From Otis tarda (Eukaryota > Chordata > Aves > Otidiformes > Otididae), in contig JAPMTP010000045.1 in the NCBI GenBank assembly GCA_026413225.1, positions 434,001-498,000 on the forward strand: 64,000 nucleotides of DNA, read 5' to 3'. A model generated the notes under the pieces. That model did not search any database and was not told the origin of the DNA. It saw only the letters and a list, made by a program, of their open reading frames with translations. Below are positions 45,631-57,021 of this stretch, one piece after another (the first letter of the stretch is position 1; every line of letters begins with the position of its first letter). The position numbers and the translations under genes were made by a program.

Positions 45631-46935
45631 CTTGCGAGTGAGACTGGATGAGATCGAGTGTCGATGGAACTCTGGCCGGCACCGAGGCATTCTCGGGGAG
45701 ACCCATCGCTTTCGACTCACAAAGCTCCTCGCAACGTTCCCTGGAGAAAAGGGTAAGGCTCTTCTTCTTTGAAATCTGTCTGCTCTGGATAGCCTGCCCG
45801 TAAGGCGCGGCGAAAGCTTCGCAGGGTTGGGGCTCAGGGGGTACCTGTTTGGTTTGGGAGCCTAGGCCTCTGCCTGCAAGTCATAAGCGAAAGCTATTGC
45901 TGGGTTGGACATCTGTGTATTTGGGACCATTGTCATTTGCATTTGTTTGGTTTGTGTATTTGGACAACTGTCATTTGCATTTATCTGGTATTTGGCATTT
46001 GGTCTAAACTGTTTAAGAGTAAGAGTACGGGAAGTATTGGTAAGATTTGTACATAGCTTGGAAAGGGGCCCCAGGGTGTTTTAGAAGTGATTTCCAAGCT
46101 GGTAATTGTTGCTTCAACGCTGTTTTTTGAAGTCTGTATGCATGTGTTGCGATGTACGGGACTTGAATGATATACAGTATTGCATTTGGGGTTTTAAACT
46201 TTTCTTGGTGACGGGATTGACTTTGTCTGTAGAACAGTGTTATTTTCTTTTTGGTACCAAAAACTCTTTTGTAAAATATGGGAAAACACGTACCTTCTAT
46301 GTCTACCTCAATGGGAGGGGAAATATGAATGAAGTCTCCACTGGGATGTGTTCTTAAACATTGGGAGGATATAAGGGGAGACCCAATGACTAGGAAAAAA
46401 AAATTGATACAATATTTTACAGTTGATGTTATCTTGTAGAAGGGAAGGAAAGTGAGATGTGGTCCCCTATGTTGATTTGTTCTTTACTTTGAGAAATCAA
46501 GGATCTGATGGTTTTGGAATTAAAAAAAAAAAAAAAGGAAAAAGGTTGAAAAGATCTTGTTTGGCTTGTAGTGTAGAAAGTGGTGTTTAAAATGTGGAAC
46601 TGAAGAGGAAGACAGAATTCATGTGTTAAATTTCTGTGTTATCTTTATGTGTTGTCTGTAAGTGTTGATGCAGGTTTAACAAATGAAACAGTAGAAAAAG
46701 GGGGCAGAACACCGAAGCCCTGGTGGGAGCTGTAGAGTGGGACAGTTGAATGATGAGGGATTCAGTCCTGTCGCAGGGAGAACTGGAAGCCGACAAGACC
46801 AGACAGAACAAGGAGCGGCTCAAGCCCTGCCCCCCACTTGGACAAGCAGTAGGGGAACAAACCGGGGATGAGGTCGGGGTGTGGTAGAGGAATGGATAAA
46901 ATAACCGCAATAGGAGTGAGATTGGGAAAATCAGT

Positions 46936-47322
46936 GTGCAAAGCGTGAAGAATGGTGGCATTGGAAAAATGAATGTCCTTATTCTGAAAAAGAAACAAAA
47001 ACCTGGCAGCAGAGCAGATGCCTTTGTCAGAGGTGCAAAGAGGACTGGGGGAGAATTCCCCAGCAGAACCCCTGGTTACAATCCAGCTGGGGACCCAAAC
47101 CATGGGATTTTTTTGGTTGATAGTGGAGCTATCTATTCAGTTTTAAGTACTTGTAGAAGAAAATTGAGTAAAAAGCATGTAGACCAAATTGGTGCCACAG
47201 GGAAAGCTGAAAAGAAATTTTTCTTTCAATCCTTAACTTTAAGGTGGGTAAACAATGGGGAATTGGCCAATTTTTCTATATACCAGAGTGTCCTGTTGCC
47301 TTATTGGGGAGAGATTTATTGA
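46936..47322 (+). pseudogene. Proviral protease remnant
   Basis: Open stretch with the aspartic protease signature FLVDSGAIYSVL. Downstream residues fit a retroviral protease but the frame ends early, with a stop near the protease-RT border. Confidence 0.6.
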
Positions 47323-47408
47323 GCAAATTGAAAGCACAAATTAGTTTTTAAAACTGTGAAATTCAATTAAATATACCCTAATCAAAAGCCAGAGAGGCAA
47401 GAATTTTT

Positions 47409-48500
47409 ATGTTACAGACAACTTCAGAGCCATGTGAAATCCCTCAAGAAGTGGACAATGCAGTAACTCCTTTGGTGTGGGCTGGCGAAGTTCCCGGACA
47501 TTCAAAAGCAGCAGAACCGGTAAAGATTTTTCTAAAGGAAAGTACCAAACGGCTAAGACAAAAGCAGTACCCTTTAAAATTAGAAGCTGGAAGAGGCCTT
47601 GAGAAAATAATTGAATTTTTTTTTAAATATTGACTGTTAGTCAAATGTGAATCAGTATTCAATACTCCCATTTTACCTGTGAAAAAGCCAGAAAGTGGAG
47701 AATATAGGTTAGTACAAGATTTTAATAGCAATAAATTTAATAGTTCAAGATATTCACCCCTTAGTGGCAAACCCGTATACCTTGTTGAGAGCTTTAAAAG
47801 AAAATCACAAGTGGTTCACAGTATTGGACTTATAGAATGCCTTTTTCTGTATTTCCCGTGACAAAAACAGTCAGGCATATTTTGCCTTTGAACTGGAAAA
47901 TCCCACAACTGGGCAGAAGACTCAGCTCACCTGGGTAGTGCTACCTCAAGGATTTAAAAATAGCCCAACGATCTTTGGAAATCAATTGGCTAAGGAATTA
48001 GAAACACGCAAAATAATTTATCCTGAAAGACTGGTGTTGCAATACGTAGATGACATTTTAATAGCCACAGAGAAGAATATTTCAACTTGACTACTAACCT
48101 GCTAAATTTCTTGGGCCAAAGTGCTAACAGATTTTCCAAGAAGCAAGCACAGATTGGAAAAGAGACTGTCATGTATTTGGGATTTGAAATCACACAGGGA
48201 CAAAGACGACTTGGAAATGAGAGAAAAGAGGCAATTTGCTAAATGCCGGAGCCAAAAGGAGCTGCAAACATTTCTGGGAATGGCTGGCTGGTGTCACCTG
48301 TGGATTAAAGGAATCAAAGGAGGGACCCCTTGTGTGGGGACCTAAAGTTCGAAAGGCATTCCAGAATGTGAAGGCAGCTCTGATGTCCACTCCTGCTCTA
48401 GGGTTGCCTGATTTAACCAAACCCTTTGAACTGTTTGTTCATGAAAGACAACACTCGGCTCTCAGCAAAATCCTTTCTCAGAAAAATGGAGCATGAAGAA
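47409..48500 (+). pseudogene. Proviral reverse transcriptase remnant
   Basis: Fragments across frames: the N-terminal RT motif NTPILPVKKPESGEYR, a central block ending in the catalytic box YVDD at 48,042-48,053, and a connection-domain piece. Broken by a TGA at about 47,631, frameshifts near 47,720 and 48,080, and later breaks, so not functional. Confidence 0.75.
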
Positions 48501-48713
48501 GACCGGTTGGTTATTTCTCCACACAATTGGACAATGTTAGCCAAGGATGACCAGGTTGTCTATGAGCTGTAGCAGCAACTGTCCTTCTGATTTAAGAAGC
48601 TCGTAAGCTGACAACGGGACAGCCAAGAACAGTTTATGTACCGCATATGGTACTTTCTGTTCCGGAACAGAGAGGAGGACACTGGTTATCCCCAAGCAGG
48701 ATGCTCAAACATC

Positions 48714-49655
48714 ATAGAATCATAGAATCATAGAATGGTTAGAGTTGGAAGGGACCTTCAAAGGTCATCTAGTCCAACCCCCCTGCAAGAGCAGGGACAT
48801 CCCTGACTAGATCAGGTTGCTCAGAGCCTCATCCAGCCTGGCCTTGAACATTTCCAGGGATGGGGCATCCACCACCTCTCTGGGCAACCTGTTCCAGTGC
48901 TCTACAACTCTCATTGTAAAAAATTTTTTTCTAATATCTAATCTAAACCTACCTCCTTCTAATTTAAACCCATTACCCCTTGTCCTATCACAACAGGCCC
49001 TACTGAACAGCTTCTCCCCATCTTTCCTGTAGGCCCCCTTGAGGTATTGGAAGACCGCTATCAGGTCTCCCCGGAGCCTCCTCTTCTCCAGGCTGAACAG
49101 CCCCAACTCTCTCAGCCTGTCCTCATAGGAGAGGTGCTCCAGCCCTCTGATCATCTTGGTGGCCCTTCTCTGGACCCTTTCCAACTGGTCCATGTCCTTC
49201 TTGTGTTGGGGACTCCAGAACTGGACGCAGTACTCCAGGTGGGGTCTCACCAGGGCAGAGTAGAGGGGCAGAATCACCTCCCTCGACCTGCTGGCCACGC
49301 TCCTCTTGATGCAGCCCAGGATGCCGTTGGCCTTCTGGGCTGCAAGGGCGCATTGCCCGCTCATGTTGAGCCTCTCGTCTACCAGCACTCCCAAGTCTTT
49401 CTCCTCAGGGCTGCTCTCAATCCATTCTCCGCCCAGCCTGTATTTGTGCCTGGGATTGCCACGACCCAGGTGCAGGACCTTGCACTTGGCCTGGTTGAAC
49501 TTCATGAGGTTGGCACGGGCCCACCTCTCCAGCCTGTCAAGGTCCCTCTGGATGGCATCCCTCCCTTCCAGCGAGTCGACGGCACCACACAGCTTGGTGT
49601 CATCGGCGAACTTGCTGAGGGTGCACTCTATCAAATTGTCCTGTTGGAACAAGAT
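48714..49655 (-). mobile_element. CR1 LINE, 5'-truncated, inserted in the provirus
   Basis: 942 bases in minus orientation. The 3' end shows repeated ATTCTATG-type units at 48,714-48,737. A frame of 281 codons (49,652 to 48,807) is open and contains the RT box FADDTKL and the CR1 C-terminal region ([20 protein letters not shown]). The element is short of its 5' half but not otherwise broken, so the insertion is younger than the surrounding provirus. Confidence 0.93.
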
Positions 49656-49659
49656 GATG

Positions 49660-50690
49660 TCAAATTGAAAACAACTACAACAATAAATCCTGCCATCTTT
49701 TTAAGTTCAACAGAACAGGAAGTTCTAAGTCACGACTGTCTACAGACCATCAAACAAGTTTATTCCAGCAGAAGTAACAGAAGAGTGAACATATTCCTGA
49801 CCCAGAATTCGAGATACGTACTGATGGAAGCAGCTTCGTGAGAAACGGAACAAGATTGGCTGGATATGCAATAACAACAACAAACTCTGTTAAAAGAAAT
49901 AATATCATGGTTTGGAATCCCCAAAAGAATGTCATCAAATAGAGGTCCTCATTTTGTAGCTGAAATTATTCAAATATTGAGCAACATTCTGGGAATTAAA
50001 TTGAATTTACACACTCCTTGAAGGCCACAATCTACTAGGTAAGTAAAATTTGTCAGAAAATATCTTTAAAATGGCCTCATGCTCTTCCTTAAGCACTTCT
50101 GAGAATCAAGATTCAATCCAGATCTAAGACTAAAATTAGTCCATATGTTAATGTATGGAAAATCTTATCAGACTCCAGCCCTTGTTCAAAATGGGACTGT
50201 TCCTGGGGATAATGAAATGGAATTGTATTTGATACCCCTTGGAAGAACTCTGAATGCTTTAAAAGGATATGGAACTGCCACAGAGCCTCTTTCTTTAGAT
50301 TCCCCAGTTCACCATTTTCAACCAGATCATGTGTACCTGAAAATCTGGGAATCAGAATCTCTTCAATAAAAATGGAAAGAACCATATCAGGTGCTTCTAG
50401 CAACATATACAGCCCCTAAATTTGAAAATATTGATCCTTGGATTCATTATTTGAGAGTCAAGAAGCACTGCCTCCAAAACAGAAACAATGGATTTCTAAA
50501 GAAACGTGTCATTTAAAGTTAACAGTCTCTCATTTTTAATGAATTAGACAAAATCATACCAAAATAATGAAATCTATGCAAGGGAATTTTAGTAGTAATG
50601 TTAATAATACTTTTTGTTTTACTGATTATGGAGATTACTTAGAAGTAAATGAGACTTACTGAAAAAAATTAAAGAAATCTCAAAGCGGGG
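49660..50690 (+). pseudogene. Proviral RNase H and integrase remnants
   Basis: After the CR1, proviral sequence resumes. An RNase H start with TDGSSF lies near 49,815, an integrase core piece with FGIPKRMSSNRGPHF near 49,910, and an integrase C-terminal piece with DPWIHYLRVKK near 50,435. Several stops and deletions separate them. Confidence 0.65.
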
Positions 50691-50764
50691 AAATGAAATA
50701 AAGAAGTGCCTGCTTCTTACCTTCTCATTGCTGTTAAGGAGTTTTATTCCGGATTTCGGTAACA
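50683..50764 (+). mobile_element. Polypurine tract and truncated 3' LTR
   Basis: AAAGCGGGGAAATGA is followed directly by the last 70 bases of the LTR, from the poly(A) signal AATAAA to GTAACA. The entire U3 is missing. Sequence to its right is a copy of the left minisatellite start, not a target-site duplicate. Confidence 0.65.
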
Positions 50765-51140
50765 TAAGGGGCTGGGGGACGGCATCCCCTGCAAGGTGCC
50801 CGGGAGGGGGAAAATCCCGGGGATCCCTCCCGCAAGGAGCGCGGGTGGGGGTGTCCCAGCCATCCCTCTGCAAAAGGCTGGGGTGGTGGGGAAGCCTCCT
50901 GCAAGGAGCTGGGGGGTCCCCCTGCACGGAATGGGGGAGGGGGCTGCAAGGAGCCTGGGGGGATCCCTCCTGCAAAGATTTAGGGGGTCCTTCCTGCAAG
51001 GAGCTGGGGACGTCCTGGGGGTCATCTTGCAAAAAAAGAGGGGGTCCTTTCCGCAAAGACCTGGGCGGTTCCCGCAGGTTCTTCCTGTGAGGAATCGGGG
51101 GGGGTCCCTTCAGCCAGGAGCCTGGGATCTCTCCTGCTAG
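50765..51140. repeat. G-rich minisatellite, right block
   Basis: Degenerate tandem array with a core like CCTGCAAGGAGCTGGGGG, spaced about 30 bases with larger composite periods near 60. Its first 250 bases are almost identical to 44,134-44,390. Confidence 0.8.
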
Positions 51141-51210
51141 GAGCTGGGAGGGGACTGGGGTCCTTCCCCTAAGGTCTGGGGGTCCCCCGCAATCCGCCCC
51201 CCGCACTCAC

Positions 51211-51290
51211 TGTCGGGAGAGCCGCTCCATGTCGCGCAGCTGCCGCCGGCTGAACTCCCGCAACTCCCCGGCGGGGCTGAACACCCGCCG
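51211..51290 (-). pseudogene. EFHD2: Orphan EFHD2-like first-exon end
   Basis: Minus-strand stretch reading RRVFSPAGELREFSRRQLRDM then ERLSR, followed by an ACA|GTGAGT donor. Human EFHD2 exon 1 ends VFNPYTEFKEFSRKQIKDME with the same splice point before the EF-hand exons. EFHD2 is a Ca-binding, actin-associated EF-hand protein and lies just downstream of FHAD1 in human. Upstream, another frame carries an Ala/Glu-rich stretch with EELSGRR, resembling the preceding EFHD part, so a frameshift is likely. No EF-hand exon follows within the window. EFHD1 is an alternative by sequence; synteny favours EFHD2. Confidence 0.6.
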
Positions 51291-51499
51291 GCCGCCCCCC
51301 GGCCGAGCCCTCGCCCCCCAGCCGGCCCACCGGGCTCCCCGCTCCCCGCTCCGGGTTCCGCCGCCCCGACAGCTCCTCCGCCGCCGCCGCTGTCCGGGTG
51401 GCCCCCGCCCCGCCTGCGCCCACCCGCTGCGCCTCCCCCGCAGCCCCGGGGCTCTCCCAGGGATGCTGCTGCCACCCCTTGGGATCACGGCCTTCTCCA

Positions 51500-52712
51500 G
51501 CCCCCTCTCAACGCATCCACAGACCCCGGCCCCCCTCCCAGCTCCATCCCTCGGCTACGGGGCGGGGGGGCCCAGGGTGGGAGGCAGGCAGTGCCCACCC
51601 CAAACCCATCCCTTGCACCCCCAGATGATGCCCGCAGCACAAGGGTCAACCTATGTGGGCACACAAGGATGCACCTTGTCCCCAAAATCAGCCCAGTCCT
51701 GCCCATGGAGGGGAGCCCTCGCCAGATTTAAGGGGGAAACATGGGATGCATCCATAACCAGAGCCCTGCGGCACGGCCGCTCGCCCCCTGCTCAAAATTG
51801 GGCATCGGGCACCGGCCGTCGCACAGCCCGGGGTGCCCCTGGGGAGGCCCTGCCAGAAAACGTGCCCACGGACGTTTCTGCGTCAGCAAGCCACAGCCCC
51901 TCTGTGCTGCTTTTAGGCTTTTTCATCCCATTAAAAAAGAAAAAAATAAATATAACAAACCCTCAAAACCCCCCGCCGGGGCTGCGCTCACATCCACATT
52001 AGCCTCGGCTGAAAGGAGCTGCAGAGGCCTCGGCACAGCCTGCTCCGCGCGATGCGAGGGCAGAGCGGCTGCAGGGGCCACGTGCGCTCGAGCTGCCCGC
52101 TCCCTGCACAGACCCCCACCCCAAAACGCCGCTGCTCCCCAGAAACCAGGCTCTGCTCTCGCCCTCGGGAACGCAAACGGTGGCGGCAGGGCTGCATCTG
52201 ATCGTGACGGCGGGCGAGCGAGCCCGCGTCAGTGCCGCATCCCCGCTGACCGGGACTTGGCTCTCCTCTCACCCGGCCGCTGTAACACATGGGCACGGCC
52301 GACGTGGCTCTTCTTCCTCCCTGCCCAATACCACATGGCAGCTCGTTCCAGCGTTCTTGGCATCCCACGTCCCACGTTTCCCAGGCTCCAGCTTCCCTGG
52401 GACGCGGTGGGGACGGGGGGTCACGGGATTTGCACTCGTATGGGGACAATTCCGTACATACACGCACACAGGAAAAAAAAAATAAAACACCAGGCTACAG
52501 TAACTCAACTTTTTCTAACAACAAAAACCGCACTATTACAGAAAACAAAGGTCCTACACACACCAGAGTCACGCCAACGGGCCCAAAAATCTACGAGTCT
52601 CCTCAAAACAAACCCACACCTCGTTCGGCATCCAAAACTAGAGAGTCCACAGCGCAATGATCCATGCCTGCTGTAGGCCTTCACCTTCCAAAGGCCCACA
52701 TGCGGCCCCCTC
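51500..52712 (-). other. Interval between FHAD1 copy A and the EFHD2-like exon
   Basis: About 1.2 kb, GC-rich in its left part. It should hold the copy A 3' end and the promoter of the EFHD2-like exon. It includes an A-rich run near 51,930-51,960. No other gene was recognised. Confidence 0.45.
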
Positions 52713-52812
52713 CTACGCGCCTCGTCTCTTGGCAGGTTCTACCGTGGGCTCTCTGGTCTTCTGCTTGCCCACGCAGACAGGCTGCTGGGCTTGCAGGGAC
52801 TCTTCTTTCAGC
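52713..52812 (-). CDS. FHAD1: FHAD1 copy A, terminal exon Eg with a different end
   Basis: Reads LKEESLQAQQPVCVGKQKTR, then EPTVEPAKRRGA and a TAG stop. Homology with copies B and C stops abruptly inside the Ala codon, after GAACCTGC on the minus strand: those copies continue to ARLLSR. One of the two ends is therefore a rearrangement product. No AATAAA was seen downstream on the minus strand before 51.5 kb. Confidence 0.7.
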
Positions 52813-53381
52813 CTGCACAAAACGGGAGGGGGAAGGCGTCCGTCACCGCGTCAACCCCCAAAACACAGCTGGCCTCCGCACTTGCACCCCTCCTAGGACC
52901 CTCCCCACACCATGGGGTGATGCTGAAGGACATGGGAGCAGCAAGCGCCTTGCTCGGACTGGCGAAAACTTCAGCAGTCACTTTCCCTGTGCCCATTCCT
53001 CGTGCCCTGGACAGCCCTTCCCATCGGCTCCCACGCCTGGCTCTGTCCCGCTGACACCGGCCCTCCACCCCAGCCGATGCTGCCGCTCTCCCTGGGTCCG
53101 GCCCGTCCGCACCAGGGAATTTGCCAAGGGTCCCCCGACTCTGCCACTGCCTGACTGCGCTGGGCCCTGCGAGGCACCCAGAGGACGTCTCTCTGCTTCT
53201 CCTCACCATTCTGCTTTGGACCATACCAACACGGGACCAGTCCTGGCCAGCGGCACAACCAGGTGTGTATCGCTGCCGCGAGGCTGCACCACTCCTTCCC
53301 CCGAGTTTCCCGTCGCTTTGCAGCCCAGGACCTTGCCTCACTCGGACCTGCGGCCACCCACAGCCACCTGGCCTCTGGTAC

Positions 53382-53590
53382 CTCTTGCTCTCATGAAGCT
53401 TCATCATTTCTTCTTTCTTCTCCAGGCAGCTCTGGAGGTTCTTGAGCTTTTCCAACAGCTCCTCCACGTGTTTCTGCCTCTGCAGCCCTGCTTGTTCCCT
53501 TTCCTCCTGAGGGAGCTGCTTCAGAGACCGCGTTCCTGACAGCTCCTTCATCTTCACCAGGCTTGCCAGAGCACTAATGATGTCAACGTA
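53382..53590 (-). CDS. FHAD1: FHAD1 copy A, exon Ef
   Basis: 209-nt exon reading YVDIISALASLVKMKELSGT, RSLKQLPQEEREQAG and ending HESK plus two bases. Phase 0 in, 2 out. Confidence 0.9.
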
Positions 53591-54064
53591 CTGCGGAAAG
53601 CCCCGGGAATGCATTATTTCCTCGGCCTGACAATTCCTCTGCCACCTACCATCACCCTGCTCAGCCACCTGCTCTCATTCTGCTCCACTGAGGGAGACAG
53701 ACAACGCCGCGAGGAACCTGCTGCACTCCCCTTCCCACTTTGTCTACTTTCCACGCGTGCTTTCCCTGGGTGAGCTTCCCACGGACCGTACCCTCTCCTC
53801 AAGGATCAGCCCCGACTCCCGGAGGGAAACAGCCCCAGAGAGCTGAGATGGGAAGGGGAGAAGGATGCGCCGTTGCGTTTCCAGGCATCCTGAGACGTCC
53901 CGGCAGACGCCTGGCGTGCCCTGGCACCTGCCATCCACACTTTGGCCTCACCCACATTCCCGCAAGGACCCTGACACTCATCGCTCACTTCCGAAACGTG
54001 TTTGAAACCACTCTCCCCTCTACGAGCGCTGGGTACCGTTTCTACACGTCTGTCGCTGACCTAC

Positions 54065-54160
54065 CATCTTCTCGCTGAGCTCCATCGCCTTAAACACCTC
54101 CGAGCTCGTTGCCCCATCGGCGGCCTCGTACGCAGCCCCGTGCGAAACGGCGTCCGGAGC
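54065..54160 (-). CDS. FHAD1: FHAD1 copy A, exon Ee (KAMELSEKM)
   Basis: 96-nt exon reading APDAVSHGAAYEAADGATSS then EVFKAMELSEKM; phase 0 to 0. Confidence 0.8.
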
Positions 54161-54361
54161 CTGCACAGACAGGGAAAGAGCAATGGAGCTGCCGCACTGC
54201 CTGGCGCTGGGCCGAGCTGCCTTGTGCGCCTGCCTTCCGCTGCACGGGACAGGCTGCCCCGGCAATGCCGCGGTCCGCAGCCTCCCACCCCGGCCAGCTC
54301 CAGGCATCCTGGCTTTCCCGCCGAGGCCGCAGGCACCATAAACCATGCCCTGCCTTCTCAC

Positions 54362-54491
54362 CTTGGCAGTCGCTGGTGCTGTTCCTGGTGCTGGTGCCGG
54401 CTCCTTCACAAGACCCCTTTTTTTCAGCCGACGTTCCCCGGCAAGCCTTTCACCAGGACCACTCGCGGCTCCGAACCCTTCTTCTTGCCAG
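54362..54491 (-). CDS. FHAD1: FHAD1 copy A, extra exon between Ed and Ee
   Basis: 130-nt open stretch with CCTCCAG acceptor and CCAAG|GTGAGA donor, reading WQEEGFGAASGPGERLAGER, then RLKKRGLVKEPAPAPGTAPA. It ends in phase 0, as exon Ee requires. Its position fits the variable human segment before MDVAEALELSEK. Incoming phase with this acceptor would be 2, which Ed (phase 1) does not supply, so either the inner acceptor near 54,485 is used or another exon exists. Absent from copy C. Confidence 0.55.
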
Positions 54492-55314
54492 CTGGAGGAA
54501 AACAAACACGCACCGCCATGTGCCACTCTCCGTACGACACGCTGCGCCTTCCCAGCTCGGCCCCTTGGAGCCTCGCCGGGTGGCCTGGGCTCGGAGACGG
54601 GCACAGGCTACGGAGAACAGCCTGCACGCGCCCGCCCTGCAGATAGCGCTACCCCAGCCTCTGGCCATGGCTTTCCCTACATATTTAGCATGCAACCCTA
54701 CTTCCCTGGGGGACAATTCGGAGATTGCACCCCTCACTGCTCCTCTACTTGGGAGCTTCTACCAGCGATGGCACCGCTTCTCCACACTGCTCTCCATGCA
54801 GGGAGAGACCCAAGGGAGAGCGACCGAATGGGAATGGCCGAGGGCTAGCAGAGGACTCTCACACTGCACGCTAATCCCAAGGCTTTAGGAGACCCAGGGC
54901 TCCATTCCTTGAGGCGCTGGCTGCTCTCGCTTGCCTCGAGGAGCGCAGCAGCTGAGCGCGGGAGCCCTCACGCACAGCGCCGGGCGCCTGCTCGCTGCTG
55001 GCTCCCACTGCGCGGCAGCTCCTACTACCAAGCCCTTCGCTGGCCGCCTCCTGCCAATGTCACCTCCTCACACGGCACCAAGCGCTTTTCTGAAGCCTGG
55101 CACTTTTTCTTCTGCAACGCTTTCCTATCACCTGCGCACACTACCATGCACGGGAGAGCTGCCTTTGCATGGGAACAGCCTGAGCCCCATGCACGTGAGG
55201 AGCCTGTGCCCCTGGCATGGCCCATTGCCCCCTCCTCCGCGTTACGGGCTCCACCACGCCTGTCAGGCCCTAACGGATGCCTCTTCCCCCTACAGCCGTC
55301 AAAGCCTCACTTAC

Positions 55315-55447
55315 CTGAGGACTGACTCTCCTCCAGCATCTTCAGTCTCCCCCGGAGCTCGTCCATGCCTGCTTTTTGGCGCTGGATCGTTTCCTCGTGC
55401 CTCTGGTCTCGGCACCACATGCCCAGGTTGACCAAGGCCCACGCCGG
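55315..55447 (-). CDS. FHAD1: FHAD1 copy A, exon Ed
   Basis: 133-nt exon with RHEETIQRQKAGMDELRGRL (Gln where copy C units have Arg, as in human). Phase 0 in, 1 out. Confidence 0.86.
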
Positions 55448-55827
55448 CTGCAGGAAGAAGCAGCCCAGTCAGTTCTCGCCCAAATTGCCTCCGGGTCAAC
55501 ACGAGCTCAGCTTGACCCCGGCTTAGACACCGCCACGCTGAAAGACGCTGCTCCCTCAGCAGCTGCCAAGAGCCAAGCCCATGGGGCGTCTCTCCCCACA
55601 GCCTCCTGGCAGATTGGTGGGGTACAGCAGCGGCAGGAGAGACCCCTTACGTGGTCCCCTGTGCCGGCATCAGCCCTGCAAACGCTCTGGAGAGCTGGGA
55701 GAGGGACGGCGCGTGGCTCTCAGTGGCTCCCTCAGCGTTTTTCTCTGGCACTTGGCGCCACCGCAGAGGATTTTATTGCCTTGGACACAGGCACACCGAT
55801 CCGCTCGGTGGCCTGCCTTTCTACGTG

Positions 55828-56019
55828 ATCATAGAATGACAGAATGGTTTGGCTTGGAAGGGACCTTTAAACCCCATCCAGTCCAACCCCCTGCAAGGAG
55901 CAGGGACATCTCCAACCACACCAGGTTGCTCAGAGCCCCGGCCAACCTGGCCTGGAATGTTTCCAGGGATGGGGCATCCACCATCTCTCTGGGCAACCTG
56001 CGCCAGTGCTCTACCCATG
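55828..56019 (-). mobile_element. CR1 3'-end fragment, copy A intron
   Basis: Same insertion at the same intron position in copy A; it predates the gene duplication. Confidence 0.85.
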
Positions 56020-56912
56020 ATGTTCTACTGATCGCATGTGGGATTCTCTTCTGCGCTACACCCGTGCACACAGACCCCCGCGGTTCCCTTGCTTGCTGCA
56101 TGGCCCCAAACATCCAGACACTCAGGAGAAGGGAGGCCCTTCATCCCACCCTGCCCACTGCTGCAAGCTCCCCGCTCGGCTCTGGCCGCTGTCGCCCCGC
56201 CATTTGCTCTCAAACAACAGCTTTGCCTGGGCTGCACCTCTGGCGCCCGGCGCTTCCCCTCCCCATCGCTACGTGCGCACCAGGGCAGGCGCTACCTCCC
56301 GCTCAGCATCAGGCTCCGAGTCACCGCCTGCCACCCAGCCTTCCTCGCTGGCACGCCCTCTGCCACCCTTGCCGTACAGGATGTACGATTCCTACAGTCC
56401 CTCCAGCTGCTGCCGCAGTCACCTTGCAGTTCTTCCCTTTTCCCGTGCCAGGGAACTCAAAAGGGGATTCAGCGTGGAGGACAAAAGACCCTCCATTCCC
56501 ATCCGGTGCAACACGCTAACCCTGCTCCTGCTCGCTCAGCCCTGTCACTGCTTTTGTGGCGCCAATACCACCAGCAAGGTTGGGAAAAGGAGCCAACGCT
56601 TGCAGATCTTCCCCTCCATCGTCCCCGCCTCTGCTTGGCAATCAGCACAGCCATCTGCACACACCACACCTCGTGCTTCCAAAGTACTGCGCCTACATCC
56701 AGCACCTCACCCGCTGGCAATGCCCGCGCAGGAGCACGGCTGATGCGGCTCGTGGGTGCCACGGGCAGCCCTGCTCCTGCCTTTGGCCAGCTCGCAGCAC
56801 GCCTGAGGCGGGCTGGGGCACTGGCCACTCTCACCGGCACACTGACAAACACCACGTGCGCCATCGATACCCTCAGCAAACCCAGAGCTCGGCAGCCTCC
56901 GCGCGGACTCAC

Positions 56913-57021
56913 CCTCCCAAAGGCTTCAGCCACCTTCGCCGGTATCCAGGGAGCCTGCTTCACCTTCAGCACCGCTTCACGCGAGGCGTCCCTCAGCGCC
57001 TGACACTCTGCTCGGGCTTGC
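56913..57021 (-). CDS. FHAD1: FHAD1 copy A, exon Ec
   Basis: 109-nt exon reading QARAECQALRDASREAVLKV then KQAPWIPAKVAEAFGR. Phase 2 in, 0 out. Confidence 0.68.

Larger units (their letters stand above)
44855..50764 (+). mobile_element. Decayed gamma-like endogenous provirus
   Basis: Old retroviral copy with a 5' LTR, primer-binding site, protease, reverse transcriptase, RNase H and integrase remnants, and a short 3' LTR remnant. Reading frames are interrupted by several stops and shifts. The envelope region is essentially gone, and a CR1 is inserted at 48,714-49,655. Class I (gamma-like) placement rests on the RT and integrase C-terminal style. The region 45,631-46,900 (leader and gag) holds no frame I can assign. 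Confidence 0.75.

Noticed and set aside
46626-47103. Minus-strand frames inside the gamma-like provirus
   Set aside because: Antisense to the provirus gag-protease region; no independent similarity.
51229-52002. Plus-strand 257-codon frame opposite the EFHD2-like exon
   Set aside because: Antisense to a recognisable exon; Pro/Arg-rich low-complexity with no family match.
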